Origin: an uncultured bacterium
Lineage (GTDB): Bacteria > Cyanobacteriota > Vampirovibrionia > Obscuribacterales > Obscuribacteraceae
Length of the DNA: 64,000 nt
Assembly: GCA_903835185.1 (NCBI GenBank)
Contig: CAILLX010000054.1
Span: forward strand, 1 to 64,000
Direction of reading: 5' to 3'
Below are positions 51,255 through 58,425 of this stretch, piece after piece. The first letter of the stretch is position 1, and each line of letters begins with the position of its first letter. The notes under the pieces were generated by a model. The model worked only from the letters and a program-made list of their open reading frames with translations, had not been told where the DNA came from and searched no databases. A program made the translations under genes and the position numbers.

Positions 51255-52412
51255 CTAATTGCTTACCGCCCCGGAGCCTGCTGCACTCTGGGCACCGCCA
51301 TTAAAAACGTTGTAGTCAAAGGTGAACTTGATAACCAACTCAGAGTCAGCCCCTGGTGGCAGAGGTGGTAGCGGTGCGGCCTTTTCCACAGCCTCCAGAG
51401 CAGCATCATCGGCAAGTGAGAAGCCGGATGATTTTTCTAACTTAACTCCAGTTATATCGCCATCCTTATGAATCTTAAACTTAACTGTAATCCGCTTGGA
51501 TTCGTTTCCTCTCGGTGGGAACCAGGATTTCTTAATACGCTTTTGCAAGTCAGCTAGATAAGGACCAAAGTCAGCCTCTTGAGTATCGCTCGGCGATGCC
51601 GTCCCAGTTCCTCCAGAGCCTGCCGTAGTCGCCTGCTGTCCAGCTTGTCCTGCAGCTGTTTCGCTGGCAGAGTTGGCAGAGTTGGCAGAGTTGGCAGTAG
51701 CTGCAACAGGTGCCGGTGCCAAGTCCACAGGTGTCTGTTCCACCTTCTTCTCAGGCACATTTTGGTGCACTTCAGGCGGCTGCACCAGAGGTTTTTCTTT
51801 CGGAAGAGAGACTGGCGGTTCAGGCTCTTTCAGTCTGGAAGGCGGCGGTGAAACTAGCTGAATGTCGGTTATTTGTTGACTAGCTTCTTTAGGTGCTGCT
51901 ACAAATAACATTATTAAGAGTCCAGTAATGATTACTGTGAAGTGAAACAGATAAGAGCTGCTGGCAGCCTCAGACAGTCCTATTGGAAAGCGCTGCGGCC
52001 GGCTGAACTGACAGCTACGCAATACCTGCTCATACGCATCCTGCATGACATAAGCAACAAAAACTAAGATGAGGCAGGCATAAATAATGAGGAAAGAAGT
52101 ATTGGCCGGCACAGTTGCCAACCACTTAACAGCTGCAGGATCTATTTTCGCGCCAGTCACTGCAGCAACTCTGCTCAACTGGCTTAAAAAAGAATCGTGA
52201 AATATAAAAGCCAAGAAAAGTAAAACGTTAGTAATAAAAACAGAAAGAAGAAGAACCCCTTTTCTTATTTCTCCGTTATAAACCTGTCCTAACCCTGGGC
52301 AGATCGACAAGACAACCGCCATTTTCGGGTCCCGCCCCTGGACATCACTGGGCGCTAGCGGCGCACACATCGCTAGCACAGGACGCTCTTCCAGTGGACG
52401 ATAACTCTTCAA
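51255..52412 (-). CDS. TonB-family energy transducer with multi-helix N terminus
   Basis: The 385-residue protein begins with a TM2/DUF5683-like segment (LSICPGLGQVYNGEIRKG) and about four membrane helices to residue 180. A Pro/Glu-rich spacer (PPPSRLKEPEPPVSLPKE) and a low-complexity Ala/Ser/Asn stretch follow. The TonB C-terminal domain is LADLQKRIKKSWFPP, ITVKFKIHKDGDITGVKLEKSSG (parts), ALEAVEKAAPLPPLP. Normal TonB has one helix, so the polytopic anchor is unusual. The NSA repeat in the spacer is encoded by three perfect 9-bp units (51671-51697). TTG start with AGGAGG about 10 nt upstream. No ExbB/ExbD adjacent. Confidence 0.8.
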   Translation of the reverse strand: MKSYRPLEERPVLAMCAPLAPSDVQGRDPKMAVVLSICPGLGQVYNGEIRKGVLLLSVFITNVLLFLAFIFHDSFLSQLSRVAAVTGAKIDPAAVKWLATVPANTSFLIIYACLILVFVAYVMQDAYEQVLRSCQFSRPQRFPIGLSEAASSSYLFHFTVIITGLLIMLFVAAPKEASQQITDIQLVSPPPSRLKEPEPPVSLPKEKPLVQPPEVHQNVPEKKVEQTPVDLAPAPVAATANSANSANSASETAAGQAGQQATTAGSGGTGTASPSDTQEADFGPYLADLQKRIKKSWFPPRGNESKRITVKFKIHKDGDITGVKLEKSSGFSLADDAALEAVEKAAPLPPLPPGADSELVIKFTFDYNVFNGGAQSAAGSGAVSN

Positions 52413-52514
52413 GCCGGCGACGCCTCCTGCCTAAAAGCTCCATTTGACTATATGCGGACTAGGATGTCATATCCAAACAGCTTATTCATTAAACTCATCA
52501 AAAGGATGTCAATA

Positions 52515-52691
52515 ATGCTACAAACGACTACCTTTGACAAAATTACAACCTGTCATAGTCCGGACAATCTCCGTTCCTGGCGGCGAAGCGCTCTCCACAC
52601 ACTCGGGGCTTATCAAGCAGATAAGATAGCTGCAGAGGATTTAAAGCAACATGGTAGCACTAGCTCAAGGCACCCTCTCTCCAACTTTTAA
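52515..52691 (+). CDS. possible small protein ahead of the redoxin gene
   Basis: A 58-residue frame (ATG 52515, AGGA about 10 nt upstream) that overlaps the redoxin start by 41 bp in another frame. The text (LRSWRRSALHTLGAYQADKIAAEDL) looks like helical protein rather than random translation, but the Ser-rich end does not. No family recognised. Confidence 0.3.
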   Translation: MLQTTTFDKITTCHSPDNLRSWRRSALHTLGAYQADKIAAEDLKQHGSTSSRHPLSNF

Positions 52692-53160
52692 ATTAAAGGC
52701 TGCTGATCGGTCGGTATACGATCTTGTCGTGGCCCTAAAAAAGACACAAGTAGTCTTGGTCGCATTTCTTAAGGTCACCTGTCCTGTTTGCCACCTGGCT
52801 TTCCCTTACTTGGAAAGGTTGCACAGAAGCTATCCGAACCTGACAATCTGGGGGATCTCCCAGGATGATTCCGATGCCACCAAAGCTTTTGCACGTATGT
52901 TCGGCTTAACCTTCCCTCTTTTGCTTGACGACGAACTGGAAACGACAGTTCACTACAACCTCACTCATGTCCCGTCCATCTTTCTCATAGAAAGCGACCT
53001 GACAATAGCCGAGTCAATAGTGGGTTGGGTAAAAACTGATCTGGAACGCCTCAATACCACTCTGGCTCATCATGCAGGACTCCCTGCAGTACCACTTTTT
53101 ACAGATGCTGATGAAGTGCCAACCATAAAACCTGGATGCGTCTCCAAACAACAAGCATAA
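52651..53160 (+). CDS. thioredoxin-fold peroxiredoxin/TlpA-like redoxin
   Basis: The 169-residue protein has the AhpC/TSA-type opening (APTFKL-like LSPTFKLKAADRSVYDL in parts) and a TCPVC motif with C44 and C47 at the thioredoxin active-site position. IWGISQDDSDATKAFA and the cis-Pro region HVPSIFLI are typical of redoxins. There is no signal peptide, so the protein is probably cytoplasmic, acting as a thiol reductase or peroxidase. GAGG lies about 11 nt upstream of the ATG. Confidence 0.82.
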   Translation: MVALAQGTLSPTFKLKAADRSVYDLVVALKKTQVVLVAFLKVTCPVCHLAFPYLERLHRSYPNLTIWGISQDDSDATKAFARMFGLTFPLLLDDELETTVHYNLTHVPSIFLIESDLTIAESIVGWVKTDLERLNTTLAHHAGLPAVPLFTDADEVPTIKPGCVSKQQA

Positions 53161-53221
53161 TAGGTTCAAGTGCAACACTGCAATCCGGTAACGCTTCGCC
53201 TAGTGAGTCATATTTTTACTA

Positions 53222-54514
53222 ATGCCCTGGACAACCGGCAAACGTAGCTACCTAGACCCGATTCATCAAGACATCATTCTTGATCGGTCAAAACCATCCG
53301 ACGAACTGATCATTCAGCTCATAGACACCCCTGAATTTCAGCGTTTAAGAAGGATACAACAACTTGGTGTGTCTTCCTTTACTTTCCAAGGCGCCGAGGG
53401 TTCCAGATTTACCCATTCTGTAGGAGTCATGCATTTAGCATCCCGCCTCACAGACATGCTTGCCGAGGATAATCCGGTCGCCGCCGAGATCAAACCTGTA
53501 ATCGTTGCTGCTGCCTTACTGCATGACGTCGGGCACGGTCCTTACAGTCACGTTACCGAAAAAATTGTCGGCTACAACCACGAAGATTGGTCTGGCAAAC
53601 TCATTACTGGAGATACAACTATCAACCAGATTCTGTCCTCTTTTTCTCCCGACCTGCCCAATCAGGTAGCCTCAGTGCTCAACAAAAGTTTCCAGCCGCA
53701 CTGGGTATCGCATATAGTATCGAGCCAGCTTGATTGTGATCGTTTTGATTACCTTTTACGCGACAGCTATATGACTGGCACCACATACGGTGCTTTTGCA
53801 TTACAGCGCATCCTTTCCTCTCTTGAAATTGATCAAAGCGCCGATCAGATTGTCGTCTCGGGCGAAAAAGGGTTGATTGCTGTTGAAGACTATCTGTTTG
53901 CTCGTTACTCAATGTACGCCCAGGTTTATTACCACAAGAAAAACATCGCTGCCAGAGCGTTGCTGATGAAGCTGGTCAAACGAGCTGGTGAGCTGGGAAG
54001 CAAGATTTGTTTTATGGATGAATCTACACAGAAATGGTTGCTCGGGAGTGAGTTGACTGTCAACGACTATCTGGAGCTTGACGATGTCCAGATGACTTAT
54101 CACATCAAGCGCTGGATTAAAGAGGCAGATCCAATCCTGTCAGATCTAGCAGCCCGTTTCTTGCACCGACGACTTTTCAAGGCCAGCCGTTTGCCTTGTT
54201 CTGATGAGACAGCAGTTGCCTCAATTCACCAGGCAGCCAGAGCTGCTGTAGCCAAGATCGGACTGGACCCAGACTATTATGTCTGCGTTGAGACCACCGG
54301 AATAAGGCCTTACGATTATTACCGCCCCACTTCCTCATCTGAACAGACAAGCATTATGGTGCGCACTAACGGCTCAACTGTACAAGAACTGTCCACCTTA
54401 TCTCCTATGGTCCAAGCTCTGGTTAAAGGTAATTTTGAGACAGTCTGGCTTATCTGTCCAGCTGAGGCTCAATCTGCCATCTCCAGTCTGAGCGAGCTTG
54501 CCAGCAGCCAGTGA
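53222..54514 (+). CDS. HD-domain phosphohydrolase (SAMHD1/dGTPase-like)
   Basis: A 430-residue metal-dependent phosphohydrolase. FQRLRRIQQLG and RFTHSVGVMHLA hold the first metal-binding His, LLHDVGHGPYSH the HD pair, and QLDCDRFDYLLRD the final Asp. This set matches the YdhJ/SAMHD1-like branch of HD proteins, which act on dNTPs or other nucleotides. The C-terminal half (from about 240) is helical and unassigned. No signal peptide. Stands alone before the repeat-rich gap. Confidence 0.87.
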   Translation: MPWTTGKRSYLDPIHQDIILDRSKPSDELIIQLIDTPEFQRLRRIQQLGVSSFTFQGAEGSRFTHSVGVMHLASRLTDMLAEDNPVAAEIKPVIVAAALLHDVGHGPYSHVTEKIVGYNHEDWSGKLITGDTTINQILSSFSPDLPNQVASVLNKSFQPHWVSHIVSSQLDCDRFDYLLRDSYMTGTTYGAFALQRILSSLEIDQSADQIVVSGEKGLIAVEDYLFARYSMYAQVYYHKKNIAARALLMKLVKRAGELGSKICFMDESTQKWLLGSELTVNDYLELDDVQMTYHIKRWIKEADPILSDLAARFLHRRLFKASRLPCSDETAVASIHQAARAAVAKIGLDPDYYVCVETTGIRPYDYYRPTSSSEQTSIMVRTNGSTVQELSTLSPMVQALVKGNFETVWLICPAEAQSAISSLSELASSQ

Positions 54515-54573
54515 CACTGTATACACACTAACCTTTGACAAAGTCAGATAAGGTGTAGCGGCAGGTTGGAACG

Positions 54574-54611
54574 CGCCAACAGACCGGCTCTCGAGCCGCC
54601 TCTACGATTGT
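54574..54611. repeat. 38-bp direct repeat, copy 1
   Basis: Identical to 54669-54706. Each unit contains the hairpin CGGCT-CTCG-AGCCG. The two copies start 95 bp apart in the 367-bp gene-free gap before ffh. Confidence 0.85.
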
Positions 54612-54668
54612 TCCTACGATCATCCCAACAGAAGCCCCATGCAGTCAGGGTAGGGGCGCGTCGAGACA

Positions 54669-54706
54669 CGCCAACAGACCGGCTCTCGAGCCGCCTCTAC
54701 GATTGT
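54669..54706. repeat. 38-bp direct repeat, copy 2
   Basis: Exact copy of 54574-54611. The bases just before it (GTAGGGGCGCGTCGAGACACGCC, from 54650, read in parts) form an imperfect hairpin of the GTAGGGGCG repeat family. Confidence 0.85.
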
Positions 54707-54714
54707 CCCAACAG

Positions 54715-54738
54715 CTCAAGCTCAAGTTCAAGTTCAAG
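54715..54738. repeat. hexamer tandem repeat
   Basis: Four tandem units CTCAAG-CTCAAG-TTCAAG-TTCAAG immediately after the second 38-bp repeat; a candidate length-variable site upstream of ffh. Confidence 0.7.
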
Positions 54739-54743
54739 TTGAC

Positions 54744-54771
54744 AGAATTAAGTCTAAAGTGACTTAATTCT
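54744..54771. other. AT-rich 11-bp hairpin upstream of ffh
   Basis: Perfect inverted repeat AGAATTAAGTC/GACTTAATTCT (54744-54754 with 54761-54771), loop TAAAGT. It is about 110 bp before the ffh ATG and could be a terminator for the upstream transcript, though the T-tract is poor, or a regulatory site. Confidence 0.5.
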
Positions 54772-54881
54772 TAAGATCTGGATCAGATGTAGGCATCTCA
54801 AGTGGCTATTTGTTAGCCTGTACATAGTCAAAATCTGCTGCTCTCATTTAAACGGCAGCACAGTTAGCCGAGAGTAAAACA

Positions 54882-56405
54882 ATGTTCGAAACGCTCACCG
54901 ACCGCCTGCAAGGCGTCATGAAAAGTATCCGGGGTGATGCAAAACTTACACCGGACAATATTGAATCTGCCATTCGCGAAGTGCGCAAGTCACTTCTGGA
55001 GGCAGATGTCAGTCTGAAGGTAGTAAAGCTTTTCATCTCACGGGTACGCACAAAAGCACTTGGGGTCGAGGTCCTCGATTCAGTCACTCCGGCTCAACAG
55101 TTCATCAAAGTTGTATATGACGAGCTGGTAACCATTCTCGGCGGTGAAAATGTACCTCTATCTCTTAAAGGCGGACCAGGAATTATTATGCTCCTGGGAT
55201 TGCAGGGCTCAGGCAAGACAACTGCTTGCGCAAAACTGGCGCTCAAACTACGTAAAGATGGCTACAACCCGCTCATGGTGGCCTGCGACATTCAACGCCC
55301 GGCAGCTATTACGCAGCTTGAGACGCTGGGGCGACAGATAAACATCCCTGTTTTTACTATCCCTGACTGCCGCGAAGTTTACACAATTGCTGCTGCCAGC
55401 ATAGAGCAAGCTAAAACAGCCGGTTACAACCCGCTTATTCTTGACACAGCCGGACGCCTGCAGATTGATACTGACTTAATGGCTGAACTGATGCTGCTCG
55501 ACCGCGGCTTCGAACCAGCCGAGAAGCTCCTTGTGGTCGATTCTATGACCGGACAGGAAGCTGTTAATGTTGCTGAAACTTTCAATACTCAGCTTGAGTT
55601 AACAGGGGTCATCCTCAGCAAAGTTGATGGTGATGCTCGTGGCGGCGCAGCTCTTTCAGTACGTGAATCAACCGGGTGTCCGATTAAGTTTATCTCAACT
55701 GGCGAAAAACTTGAGGCTCTGGAGGCTTTTTATCCGGATCGCGCTGCCAGCCGTATCCTTGGTATGGGCGATGTGCTTACTCTAGTTGAGAAAGCACAAG
55801 CAAATATAGATGAAAAAGAAGCAGAAAAAGTAGCCAAACAGATGTTGGGTGGCGATTTCACCCTGGAAATGTTCGTCTCGGCTCAAAAAATGATGAAAAA
55901 GATGGGCTCTCTGGGCGACATTATGAAAATGATGGGGATGGGCAACGCACTGGGATTAAACAGCGAACAACAAGCTGTCATCGCCAATCATGGCGAAAAC
56001 ATGTTCAAACTTTACGAAACAGCAATAAGCTCAATGACACCGGCTGAGCGGCAGAAGCCAGAGATTATTAATATGAGCCGCCGTCGCCGTATCGCCAGGG
56101 GCGCAGGACTCAAAGAGAACGAACTCGGTCAAATGTTAAATGAGTTTGAACAGATGCGTAAGATGTTAGCCCAGTTCCGCAAACTGTTCGGTTCCGGAAT
56201 GCCAGGACTACCGGGGTTGCCAGGAATGCCAGGCCTGCCAGGCCTACCAGGAATGCCAGGAATGCCGTTTAATGCTTCCGGGCAGGCTGCTCAACTAAAA
56301 GGCGCCCTGCCTAAAATACCTTACGAAATGCTTCCAGACCCGCCAGGTTTTCTGCTCAAAGGACCTGGCGGTGGCTACTTCCGCAAAAAAAAGAAAAACC
56401 GTTAG
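54882..56405 (+). CDS. ffh: signal recognition particle GTPase Ffh
   Basis: Ffh binds signal sequences and SRP RNA and delivers ribosomes to FtsY at the membrane. The N domain is followed by the G domain with GLQGSGKTT (about 107), the I-box region, DTAGR (about 190), SKVDGDARGGAA and KFISTGEKLE. The Met-rich M domain starts near 320 (MLGGDFTLEMF, MMKKMG, INMSRRRRIARGAG). Unusually, after the M domain there are eight G-x-P triplets (56196-56267) and a 45-residue tail ending KKKKN. ATG at 54882. Followed after 190 bp by rpsP, a common neighbourhood. Confidence 0.97.
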   Translation: MFETLTDRLQGVMKSIRGDAKLTPDNIESAIREVRKSLLEADVSLKVVKLFISRVRTKALGVEVLDSVTPAQQFIKVVYDELVTILGGENVPLSLKGGPGIIMLLGLQGSGKTTACAKLALKLRKDGYNPLMVACDIQRPAAITQLETLGRQINIPVFTIPDCREVYTIAAASIEQAKTAGYNPLILDTAGRLQIDTDLMAELMLLDRGFEPAEKLLVVDSMTGQEAVNVAETFNTQLELTGVILSKVDGDARGGAALSVRESTGCPIKFISTGEKLEALEAFYPDRAASRILGMGDVLTLVEKAQANIDEKEAEKVAKQMLGGDFTLEMFVSAQKMMKKMGSLGDIMKMMGMGNALGLNSEQQAVIANHGENMFKLYETAISSMTPAERQKPEIINMSRRRRIARGAGLKENELGQMLNEFEQMRKMLAQFRKLFGSGMPGLPGLPGMPGLPGLPGMPGMPFNASGQAAQLKGALPKIPYEMLPDPPGFLLKGPGGGYFRKKKKNR

Positions 56406-56595
56406 TGACAGCTCCTGACAGCTGCTCAAAATGTGGGTCCTTTTTGTGATCTGTTAAAATAACGGGCAAGAAAAGCTATATTGCCGACCTTATTTGGTAG
56501 CGGCTATGACAGCCAGCTAAATTGGAGCGGCAGGCAAGTCAGACAGCTTGCAATTAGATTGATGAGCCGGAAAAGGCGCCAGAGAGGAATATTCA

Positions 56596-56862
56596 GTGGT
56601 TAAGATTAGGCTAAAGCGCATTGGGACCAAGAAAGCACCCCACTACAGAGTGGTTGTAGCCGACGAACGCTCCCGGCGCGATGGTATGCCCATCGAAGAG
56701 ATCGGTTACTATAATCCCCGATCAAAAGAGATTAAACTCGATAAAGAAGCGGTCGAAAGATGGATAAAAAATGGCGCCCAGCTGAGCGAAACGGTTCGAA
56801 GCCTTTTAAGAAAGGCTGGGGACGCCCCCAAGGAGACCGCTTCCGCCCCGCAGTCCCGGTAG
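56596..56862 (+). CDS. rpsP: 30S ribosomal protein S16
   Basis: An 88-residue S16 with the standard core [27 protein letters not shown] and IGYYNP; the C-terminal tail is Ala/Pro/Ser-rich. It is a component of the 30S body needed for subunit assembly. GTG start with AGGA about 8 nt upstream. Its last 103 bp overlap, in another frame, the start of the KH-domain gene. Confidence 0.97.
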   Translation: MVKIRLKRIGTKKAPHYRVVVADERSRRDGMPIEEIGYYNPRSKEIKLDKEAVERWIKNGAQLSETVRSLLRKAGDAPKETASAPQSR

Positions 56863-57131
56863 ACGCAACCAACGAGTCGGCCGAAAATCTGGCTGAGTAT
56901 GTGCTTAAGGTTCTGGCACGCGATCCTGAGGCGATTCAAATTACCCGGGAACCGCCACAACAGCAGTACGTTACTGTTTCGGCTATCTGCAATCCAGCTT
57001 TAACTGGCCGCCTTATCGGTAAAGGCGGCAGGACTATCTCAGCTTTGCGCTTAATTGTGCGTTCAATTGCTGCAGAACATGGTAAAAGAGTGGATGTTGA
57101 GGTTGCCTCACAATCTGAAGATGAGGCTTAG
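56760..57131 (+). CDS. khpA: KhpA-type KH-domain RNA-binding protein
   Basis: The 123-residue protein has an 38-residue basic N-terminal extension and a single KH domain with the GxxG loop in [13 protein letters not shown], as in KhpA/YlqC, a small RNA chaperone usually encoded beside rpsP. The family core ([13 protein letters not shown]) begins near residue 41. There is no ATG, GTG or TTG between the first codon and V48, so the ATG at 56760 inside rpsP is the only ordinary start. Its Shine-Dalgarno is weak, and translational coupling to rpsP is likely. Confidence 0.88.
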   Translation: MDKKWRPAERNGSKPFKKGWGRPQGDRFRPAVPVDATNESAENLAEYVLKVLARDPEAIQITREPPQQQYVTVSAICNPALTGRLIGKGGRTISALRLIVRSIAAEHGKRVDVEVASQSEDEA

Positions 57132-57148
57132 GTCCACACTTTTGCCAG

Positions 57149-57532
57149 ATGATAGACTCTCGCAGCCCCCAAGGTGAAGACAAAGAGCCGGAAAGACGCG
57201 ATTCGCCGCTTTTCACGTCAGTTACTGTGGTGGGAGATGAGAACCTTCAGCTCAAACTGCTGCAAACACTTCTGGATGAGAATATTATTTCACCAGCCCA
57301 GGCACAACTTCTCCTGGCCGACCAGGAAGTTACTGGCATGACTATTGCTGAGGTTGTGGTAGCTAGAGGCTGGCTGACAGAGAGTCGCTTAGATGAGATT
57401 GCCCCCTGGCACAATAAGCAAGCACAGCAGGCAGGAGTTCTTACTATCTCAGCAGGCTCAAAGAACTACAGCCATAATTTTGCCCAGTACCGCAGCTTGA
57501 TGGAGAAGATTCTCGGACTCGGCTGGGATTAA
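57149..57532 (+). CDS. hypothetical protein with GspE-N/MshEN-like helical motif
   Basis: A 127-residue protein following khpA by 17 bp. The central LLQTLLDENIISPAQAQLLLADQ and AEVVVARGWLTESRLDEI (given in parts) resemble the N-terminal domain of type II secretion/type IV pilus ATPases (GspE-N, a c-di-GMP-binding MshEN relative), but only one unit is present and no ATPase follows. No signal or membrane segment. Operon position with ffh-rpsP-khpA is likely by spacing; function unknown. Confidence 0.6.
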   Translation: MIDSRSPQGEDKEPERRDSPLFTSVTVVGDENLQLKLLQTLLDENIISPAQAQLLLADQEVTGMTIAEVVVARGWLTESRLDEIAPWHNKQAQQAGVLTISAGSKNYSHNFAQYRSLMEKILGLGWD

Positions 57533-57539
57533 GTTGGAC

Positions 57540-57556
57540 ACCTAGTAGTGAGATTC
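57540..57556. repeat. 17-bp repeat, copy 2 (inverted)
   Basis: Exact reverse complement of 21592-21608, directly before the palindromic repeat at 57578-57625. Confidence 0.6.
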
Positions 57557-57577
57557 CAAAGTTCTGCAACAATTACC

Positions 57578-57625
57578 GTAGGGGCGGATTGCATCCGCCC
57601 GCGGGCGCGTTGCACGCGCCCCTAC
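57578..57625. repeat. GC-rich palindromic intergenic repeat, copy B
   Basis: Outer arms GTAGGGGCG/CGCCCCTAC (57578-57586 with 57617-57625) enclose two inner hairpins, GGCGGAT/ATCCGCC and GGGCGCG/CGCGCCC, so the element can fold as a cruciform or three-way structure. Same family as 43442-43485. It overlaps the 3' end of the minus-strand glycosyltransferase gene (stop at 57622) by a few bases. Confidence 0.75.
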
Positions 57626-58413
57626 TTGTGCAAATGAACACAGCTGCGCAATAAAAAGATTTTTTTGTGTACATAGTCGCTATAAATAAGGTTGACTTTC
57701 AATCCAAGCAAACCATCAGCAAAACCGGCTCGAATGACATAGCGATAAATAAAAGTCCAGAGCGGGTGCACGATTTCGTTAAACAGACTCACCTGCCACC
57801 AGGTATAACCGGCTTTAAGATAGTGTTGAGCTGACAGCTGCGCATACTTATTCATCGCCTCTGCAAACTGACCAGTATCACTGTAAGAGTAATGATTCAT
57901 AGACTGCTGCAAAGATCCGACCGGACCGTCAACAAAAACTCGCTCATGCACTGCTCGCTCATTGAATCTCCCTTTTGACCTGGCAAAGAGACGCAACTGT
58001 GCATCTGGATAAAAACCGCCGTGAGCGACAGCTCTGTCCCCTATATAGAGCAGACGCGGGATTAGATAACCAGCACAGCGATCCAGGTGCTGGCTGCCCA
58101 GAATTTGCTTAATCTCCTCTTGCAGTCCTTCGGTCAATACTTCGTCAGCATCAAGACTGAGCACCCACTCATGACTCGCCAAACTGACAGCCAGATTTTT
58201 TTGCGCAGCATAGCCCAACCAATCTTGATGAACAACTTTAGCGCCAAAGCTTTCAGCAATCTCAACTGTCCTGTCGACAGAACCGGAATCGACTAAGATA
58301 ATCTCGTCGGCAACGTCGTGAGCAGCAGCCAATACCATAGGAAGAGTACGCTCTTCATTAAAAGCCACAATAACCAATGAGAGCTTAGTCGCCTGCTTTT
58401 CTGCTGCGCACAC
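57622..58413 (-). CDS. GT2-family glycosyltransferase (WaaE/LgtF-like)
   Basis: The 263-residue enzyme has a GT-A fold: LSLVIVAFNEERTL, IILVDSGSVDRTVEIAES, LSLDADEVL (metal-binding D-x-D) and HERVFVDGPVG. YSYSDTGQFAEAMNKYA and a C-terminal amphipathic/hydrophobic region (FNEIVHPLWTFIYRYVIRAGFADG, in parts) match LPS-core-type transferases of the WaaE group, which work at the inner membrane's cytoplasmic face. GTG start with GAGGG 7 nt upstream. Only 12 bp after the retropepsin gene on the same strand. Confidence 0.85.
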   Translation of the reverse strand: MCAAEKQATKLSLVIVAFNEERTLPMVLAAAHDVADEIILVDSGSVDRTVEIAESFGAKVVHQDWLGYAAQKNLAVSLASHEWVLSLDADEVLTEGLQEEIKQILGSQHLDRCAGYLIPRLLYIGDRAVAHGGFYPDAQLRLFARSKGRFNERAVHERVFVDGPVGSLQQSMNHYSYSDTGQFAEAMNKYAQLSAQHYLKAGYTWWQVSLFNEIVHPLWTFIYRYVIRAGFADGLLGLKVNLIYSDYVHKKIFLLRSCVHLHK

Positions 58414-58425
58414 TCGAGTACCCTC

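Noticed and set aside
54574-54706. CRISPR array
   Set aside because: Only two direct repeats, spaced by a region that itself contains the genome's palindromic repeat family, and no cas genes. It is an intergenic repeat block.
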